Source: Amycolatopsis pithecellobii
GTDB taxonomy: Bacteria > Actinomycetota > Actinomycetes > Mycobacteriales > Pseudonocardiaceae
DNA: 64,000 nucleotides
NCBI RefSeq assembly: GCF_009707865.1
Contig: NZ_WMBA01000031.1
Location: forward strand, 1-64,000
Reading direction: 5' to 3'
Shown here piece after piece: positions 60,931 through 64,000 of this stretch (position 1 is its first letter; every line of letters starts with the position of its first letter). Position numbers and translations under genes: made by a program. A model generated the notes under the pieces. It searched no databases. It was not told the origin of the DNA and saw nothing but the letters and a program-made list of their open reading frames with translations.

Positions 60931-61030
60931 GAACACCGGATTCTAGTCCCGCCCGTGACCGGCGCCACGATGCCGCGAACCCCGCCAGAGGACTAAGTTC
61001 GGGAATTAGCGAAATAACGAAGGTGGTCCC

Positions 61031-61351
61031 GTGCTCGACCAGTGCAAGGCCCTGGCCAACGACACCCGGCTGCGGATCCTCGAATGGCTCAAGGACCCGG
61101 CCGCCAACTTCGGCTGCCCGGAGGTCGTCGAACTCGGTGTGTGCGCCGGGCTGATCCAGCGGAAGGCCGGCACGTCGGCGTCCACGATGTCGGCGCATCT
61201 TGCGGTCCTGCAGCGGGCCGGATTCCTGACGGCGACGCGCCGCGGCCAGTGGATCTACTACCGGCGCGACGAGGACCGCATCCGGGCGTTCACCGAACAT
61301 CTCAACCAGGTCCTCGTGCACGCGAGCGCGACGACACAGAAAGGCCGTTGA
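61031..61351 (+). CDS. ArsR-family winged-helix regulator
   Basis: 106 aa, GTG start. [20 protein letters not shown] opens the fold; the recognition helix is [22 protein letters not shown]. Two Cys in [16 protein letters not shown] could sense a metal or oxidant, but the usual CxC metal site is absent. It precedes an LLM oxidoreductase with only 2 nt between the genes, so it is likely to regulate it. AT-rich TTAGCGAAATAACGAA (61006-61021) just upstream is a candidate operator. Confidence 0.88.
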   Translation: MLDQCKALANDTRLRILEWLKDPAANFGCPEVVELGVCAGLIQRKAGTSASTMSAHLAVLQRAGFLTATRRGQWIYYRRDEDRIRAFTEHLNQVLVHASATTQKGR

Positions 61352-61353
61352 CC

Positions 61354-62352
61354 ATGCCCGTCGCCCTGTCCATCCTCGACCTGGCGCCGATCGCGCCGGG
61401 CCAGACCGCGCGCGAGACCTTCGCCGCCAGCGTCGAGCTCGCCCGCGCCGCCGAGCGCAACGGGTACCGCCGGGTCTGGTACGCCGAGCACCACAACGCG
61501 GCGACGATCGCGTCGAGCGCGACCAGCATCGTGATCGCGCATGTCGCCGAGCACACCGACAGCATCCGGCTCGGTTCCGGCGGGATCATGCTGCCCAACC
61601 ACTCGCCGCTGGTGATCGCGGAGCAGTTCGGCACCCTGGGCTCGCTGTTCCCGGAGCGGATCGACCTCGGGCTCGGCCGCGCGCCCGGCACGGACCAGAC
61701 CACGATGCACGCCATGCGCCGCGACGCGATGTCGGCGGACACGTTCCCGCAGGATGTGCTGGAACTGCAGGGGTATCTGCGCGGCAGGTCGCGTGTCTCG
61801 GGGGTGCAGGCCGTGCCCCGGCCTGAAGGTGAGGTGCCGCTGTACATCCTGGGTTCGTCGCTGTTCGGCGCCCAGCTCGCCGCACAGCTGGGCCTGCCCT
61901 ACGGTTTTGCGTCGCATTTCGCGCCGGACGCGCTGCACCAGGCGGTGGCCGTCTACCGGCAGCATTTCCAGCCGTCGGACCAGCTCGCCGAGCCGTACGT
62001 CATCGCGGGGGTCAACGTGTACGCGGCCGACAATCGCGAAGACGCGTTGGTACAGCAGAAGATCGCAGGCCGGTTCCGGACGAGGTTGTTCATCGAGCGC
62101 GGCGCCGGCGGCAGGACCTACACCGACGAAGAGGTGGACGCTTTCATCGAGTCGCCGGGAGGGCGCCAGCTGAAGAGCATGACGAAGTACTCCGTCGCGG
62201 GCACTCAGGACGAAGTGCGCGAATACCTGACGGACTTTGCCGATTCCGTCGAGGCCGACGAGCTGATCACCGTGCACCACGCGGTGGATATCGCCGACCG
62301 GGTTCGTTCGGTGGAGCTGACCGCCGAGGCGATGCTGCAGGCGCACGTCTGA
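61354..62352 (+). CDS. LLM-class flavin-dependent oxidoreductase
   Basis: 332 aa, the alkanal-monooxygenase-like group (MsnO8/YhbW-like). Signatures: [54 protein letters not shown], and [14 protein letters not shown]. Such proteins bind FMN with an external reductase, or F420, and oxidise small aldehydes or other carbon compounds. Co-transcribed with the upstream ArsR gene. Confidence 0.92.
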   Translation: MPVALSILDLAPIAPGQTARETFAASVELARAAERNGYRRVWYAEHHNAATIASSATSIVIAHVAEHTDSIRLGSGGIMLPNHSPLVIAEQFGTLGSLFPERIDLGLGRAPGTDQTTMHAMRRDAMSADTFPQDVLELQGYLRGRSRVSGVQAVPRPEGEVPLYILGSSLFGAQLAAQLGLPYGFASHFAPDALHQAVAVYRQHFQPSDQLAEPYVIAGVNVYAADNREDALVQQKIAGRFRTRLFIERGAGGRTYTDEEVDAFIESPGGRQLKSMTKYSVAGTQDEVREYLTDFADSVEADELITVHHAVDIADRVRSVELTAEAMLQAHV

Positions 62353-62357
62353 GCTCT

Positions 62358-62391
62358 CGCCACCGTCCGTGGTCCTCTTCGGACGGTGGCG
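62358..62391 (+). terminator. Hairpin terminator after the LLM gene
   Basis: Perfect 12-bp arms CGCCACCGTCCG (62358-62369) and CGGACGGTGGCG (62380-62391), 10-nt loop, starting 6 bp past the stop. Confidence 0.8.
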
Positions 62392-62455
62392 GGAATAGCG
62401 CGTCCGGGTTCCGCGCTGTAGCCCGTGGTGGGGAGAGTGCCACGGAGGTGCGGAG

Positions 62456-62668
62456 ATGAACGGCTCCGGTCAACGCCGGACTGTCGAGACCCGGTGTGGT
62501 CGGGAGATCTCGATCGGGCGGACGGTGCTGCCGGCGGTGCCGTTGCGCTGGGTCACGGTGCGGATCTCGTCAGGCCTTGGTGACGGCGGCGCGGAATGGG
62601 TGACCCTGAGCGGCGCCGAAGCGGCCGCACTCGCCGAGGCCCTGCTCGAACAGGCCAGGACCGTCTAG
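62456..62668 (+). CDS. Small hypothetical protein
   Basis: 70 aa, preceded by a convincing GGAGGTGCGGAG. A short beta-rich N-terminal part (LPAVPLRWVTVRISS) is followed by EWVTLSGAEAAALAEALLEQ, an amphipathic helix. No motif recognised. It ends 8 bp before the inverted 22-bp repeat array. Confidence 0.6.
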   Translation: MNGSGQRRTVETRCGREISIGRTVLPAVPLRWVTVRISSGLGDGGAEWVTLSGAEAAALAEALLEQARTV

Positions 62669-62676
62669 GGAGCACC

Positions 62677-62764
62677 GCGCGAGTTGACCTTTCCCGCTGC
62701 GCGAGTTGCGCGTTCCCGTCGCAAGCAACGCTCAACTCGCGCGCTCCCAACGCTCAACTCGCGC
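62677..62764. repeat. Four 22-bp units, two inverted then two direct (second locus)
   Basis: Units at 62677-62698, 62699-62720 (reverse; the second unit is identical over all 22 bases to 51036-51057), 62721-62742 and 62743-62764 (forward, both containing AACGCTCAACTCGCGC). Lies between convergent genes ending at 62668 and 62769, where it can act as a bidirectional terminator. Confidence 0.88.
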
Positions 62765-62768
62765 CGGC

Positions 62769-63173
62769 CTACCGTACGGCGACGGCTTTTCCGGACGGGG
62801 ACAGCAGCTGCGCCAGCACCGCGCGATGGGTCGGCTTGGCCTGCCGGTAGCGTTCCCGGCCGGCGTCGGTGAGGGTGACGAAAATGCCGCGCCGGTCGGA
62901 CTCGCACATCGACCGCTCGGCCAGACCTTCCCGCTCCAGCCGGGCGACGAGCCGGGACGTCGCGCTCTGGCTCAGGTGCACGACCTCCGTCAGGTCCGCG
63001 CCGCGGCACTGCCCGGTTTCGTTGCGCGCCAGCGCTTCCAGAGCTTCGAACTCGGTGACGCCGAGCCCGTGTTCTTCCTGCAGGCGGGTTTCGAGCGTGC
63101 CGGACACGGCCGCGTGAAGGGCCAGCAGGTCATGCCACTGGCGCACGAGACGTTGTTCGGCGACATCGCTCAC
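62769..63173 (-). CDS. MarR-family transcriptional regulator
   Basis: 134 aa from GTG 63173 (VSDVAEQRLVRQWHDLL). Winged helix: CRGADLTEVVHLSQSATSRLVARLEREGL, with wing CESDRRGIFVTLTDAG. Longer in-frame starts exist up to 63245 but would cross the palindrome at 63224. Divergent from an MFS exporter gene, the classical arrangement for a MarR repressor of a drug efflux pump. One or two Cys could respond to oxidants. Confidence 0.88.
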   Translation of the reverse strand: MSDVAEQRLVRQWHDLLALHAAVSGTLETRLQEEHGLGVTEFEALEALARNETGQCRGADLTEVVHLSQSATSRLVARLEREGLAERSMCESDRRGIFVTLTDAGRERYRQAKPTHRAVLAQLLSPSGKAVAVR

Positions 63174-63223
63174 GACGGGAATCTTAACATGCGGGAAAAT
63201 ATTATGCAAACGGATTAAATTCT

Positions 63224-63240
63224 CACGCATTAGATGCGTG
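63224..63240. promoter_or_regulatory. Palindrome CACGCAT-TAG-ATGCGTG, candidate MarR operator
   Basis: Perfect 7+3+7 dyad in the AT-rich divergent gap, ending 19 bp before the MFS ATG. Typical size for a MarR site. Confidence 0.7.
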
Positions 63241-63259
63241 CGCATGTAGTGTCGTCGTC

Positions 63260-64000
63260 ATGAGCCCAACCGGACCACTGTCCACCACCTCCAACCGCTG
63301 GAACGCCCGGCTGTGGGGCGTCCTGCTCACCGTTTCCACCGTCATCGGGCTCGACGCGCTCGACGTGTCGATGGTCGGGGTCGCGCTCCCGTCCATCCGG
63401 ACCGACCTGGGGCTGTCCACCAGCGCGCTGCAATGGGTCGTCAGCGGCTACGTCCTCGGCTACGGCGGCCTGCTCCTGCTCGGCGGCCGCGCGGCCGATC
63501 TGCTCGGCCGGCGTCGCGTCTTCCTCGTCGCGGTGAGCGTGTTCGCGCTCGCCTCGCTGCTCGGCGGCCTCGTCGACAGCGGCGCCCTGCTGATCGCGAG
63601 CCGGTTCGTCAAGGGACTGGCCGCGGCGTTCACCGCACCGGCCGCGCTGTCGATCATCACCACGACCTTCAAGGAAGGCCCCGCGCGCAACCGCGCGATC
63701 AGCATCTTCGCCGTGTTCGGTGCGAGCGGGTATTCGGCCGGGCTGGTGTTGTCCGGCCTGCTGACCGAAGTCGGCTGGCGCTGGACGTTCCTGCTGCCGG
63801 TGCCGATCGCACTCGCCGCGCTCGCCTTCGGCTCCCGGTTCATCCCCGCCTACCAGGCGGAGCGCTCCGGTGGTTACGACCTGCCCGGCGCGGTGACAGG
63901 TGCGCTCGGCGCGCTGCTGCTCGTGTTCGCGGTCGTCGAAGCGCCGCAGATCGGCTGGGGCGCGCCGCGCACGCTGATCTCGTTCGCCGCTGCGGCCGCG
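63260..64000 (+). CDS. MFS transporter, DHA2 (EmrB/QacA) type, 5' part
   Basis: The first 247 codons are present; the gene runs off the right edge. Membrane helices with family motifs are visible: LDALDVSMVGVALPSI (motif D1), the A motif GGRAADLLGRRRVF, and GASGYSAGLVLSGLLTE resembling motif C of antiporters. DHA2 proteins have 14 helices and expel drugs or cationic compounds using protons. Divergent from the MarR gene with a strong palindrome between, so likely induced by its substrate. Confidence 0.9.
   Translation, partial: MSPTGPLSTTSNRWNARLWGVLLTVSTVIGLDALDVSMVGVALPSIRTDLGLSTSALQWVVSGYVLGYGGLLLLGGRAADLLGRRRVFLVAVSVFALASLLGGLVDSGALLIASRFVKGLAAAFTAPAALSIITTTFKEGPARNRAISIFAVFGASGYSAGLVLSGLLTEVGWRWTFLLPVPIALAALAFGSRFIPAYQAERSGGYDLPGAVTGALGALLLVFAVVEAPQIGWGAPRTLISFAAAAA

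Overview
The window is high-GC actinomycete DNA with strong G/C third-position bias, frequent GTG/TTG starts, 1-4 nt gene overlaps, a Kup/CorA/GroEL/LexA-box complement typical of Actinobacteria, F420-type LLM oxidoreductases and a LigD polymerase domain. Gene content and intergenic repeats suggest a Pseudonocardiaceae member (Amycolatopsis-like). This placement is inference; no rRNA or tRNA gene is present to test it.

Layout. (1) 1-2,383, minus strand: a carotenoid operon, phytoene synthase crtB, split lycopene cyclase crtYc/crtYd, a SAM methyltransferase and the first codons of a FAD oxidoreductase, nearly all translationally coupled. (2) 2,460-8,462: regulator/enzyme pairs (TetR/aldo-keto reductase, ArsR/AHSA1), a Baeyer-Villiger-type monooxygenase and an SRPBCC-acyl-CoA synthetase fusion. 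(3) 8,485-13,052: DNA repair and stress genes, a stand-alone LigD polymerase domain, a group 2 sigma factor, TetR+GNAT, and dinB with a LexA box lying on its start codon. (4) 13,143-24,401: a complete soluble diiron propane/acetone monooxygenase locus: AcoR/MimR-like activator, a small conserved protein, prmABCD, amidohydrolase, DUF59 protein, Zn-alcohol dehydrogenase and a dedicated GroEL. (5) 24,568-31,418: secreted GH18-like lectin protein, formaldehyde dehydrogenase, class A penicillin-binding protein, a 9-copy 22-bp tandem repeat, a lysozyme-like protein and a FadR-type regulator. (6) 31,550-38,602: an acetate-type permease sharing the operator of the monooxygenase locus, a 1,303-aa tandem-ATPase regulator, a frameshifted PLP decarboxylase and a patatin. 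(7) 38,612-49,995: three-subunit molybdenum hydroxylase with divergent MarR, FAD hydroxylase plus LLM oxidoreductase, catalase, CapA-like and SodC-like lipoproteins and an inositol-phosphatase-like protein. (8) 50,006-64,000: corA, kup, a giant single-chain acyl-CoA carboxylase, a LysR effector-domain protein with DUF5997, VOC, methyltransferase, ArsR+LLM, and MarR divergent from an MFS exporter.

How the parts fit. The most coherent system is a propane/acetone catabolic regulon. A 15-bp palindrome, GTCTCAAATTGAGAC, occurs on both sides of the small gene between the activator and prmA, and again (one base changed) 16 kb away upstream of the acetate permease. The prmA and permease copies are followed, after 29 and 30 nt, by the same 12-base element GTCC(C/G)ATA(A/G)GAC. 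Subterminal propane oxidation gives 2-propanol, acetone and acetol; cleavage of acetol to acetate and formaldehyde would account for a co-regulated acetate permease and a nearby formaldehyde dehydrogenase. The operator layout is seen directly; the metabolic link is inference.

Two families of intergenic repeats were found: a 22-bp unit at three loci (nine direct copies at one; two inverted plus two direct copies at each of two others) with a related hairpin at a fourth, and a 64-66-bp element with conserved ends and a conserved stem in two copies.
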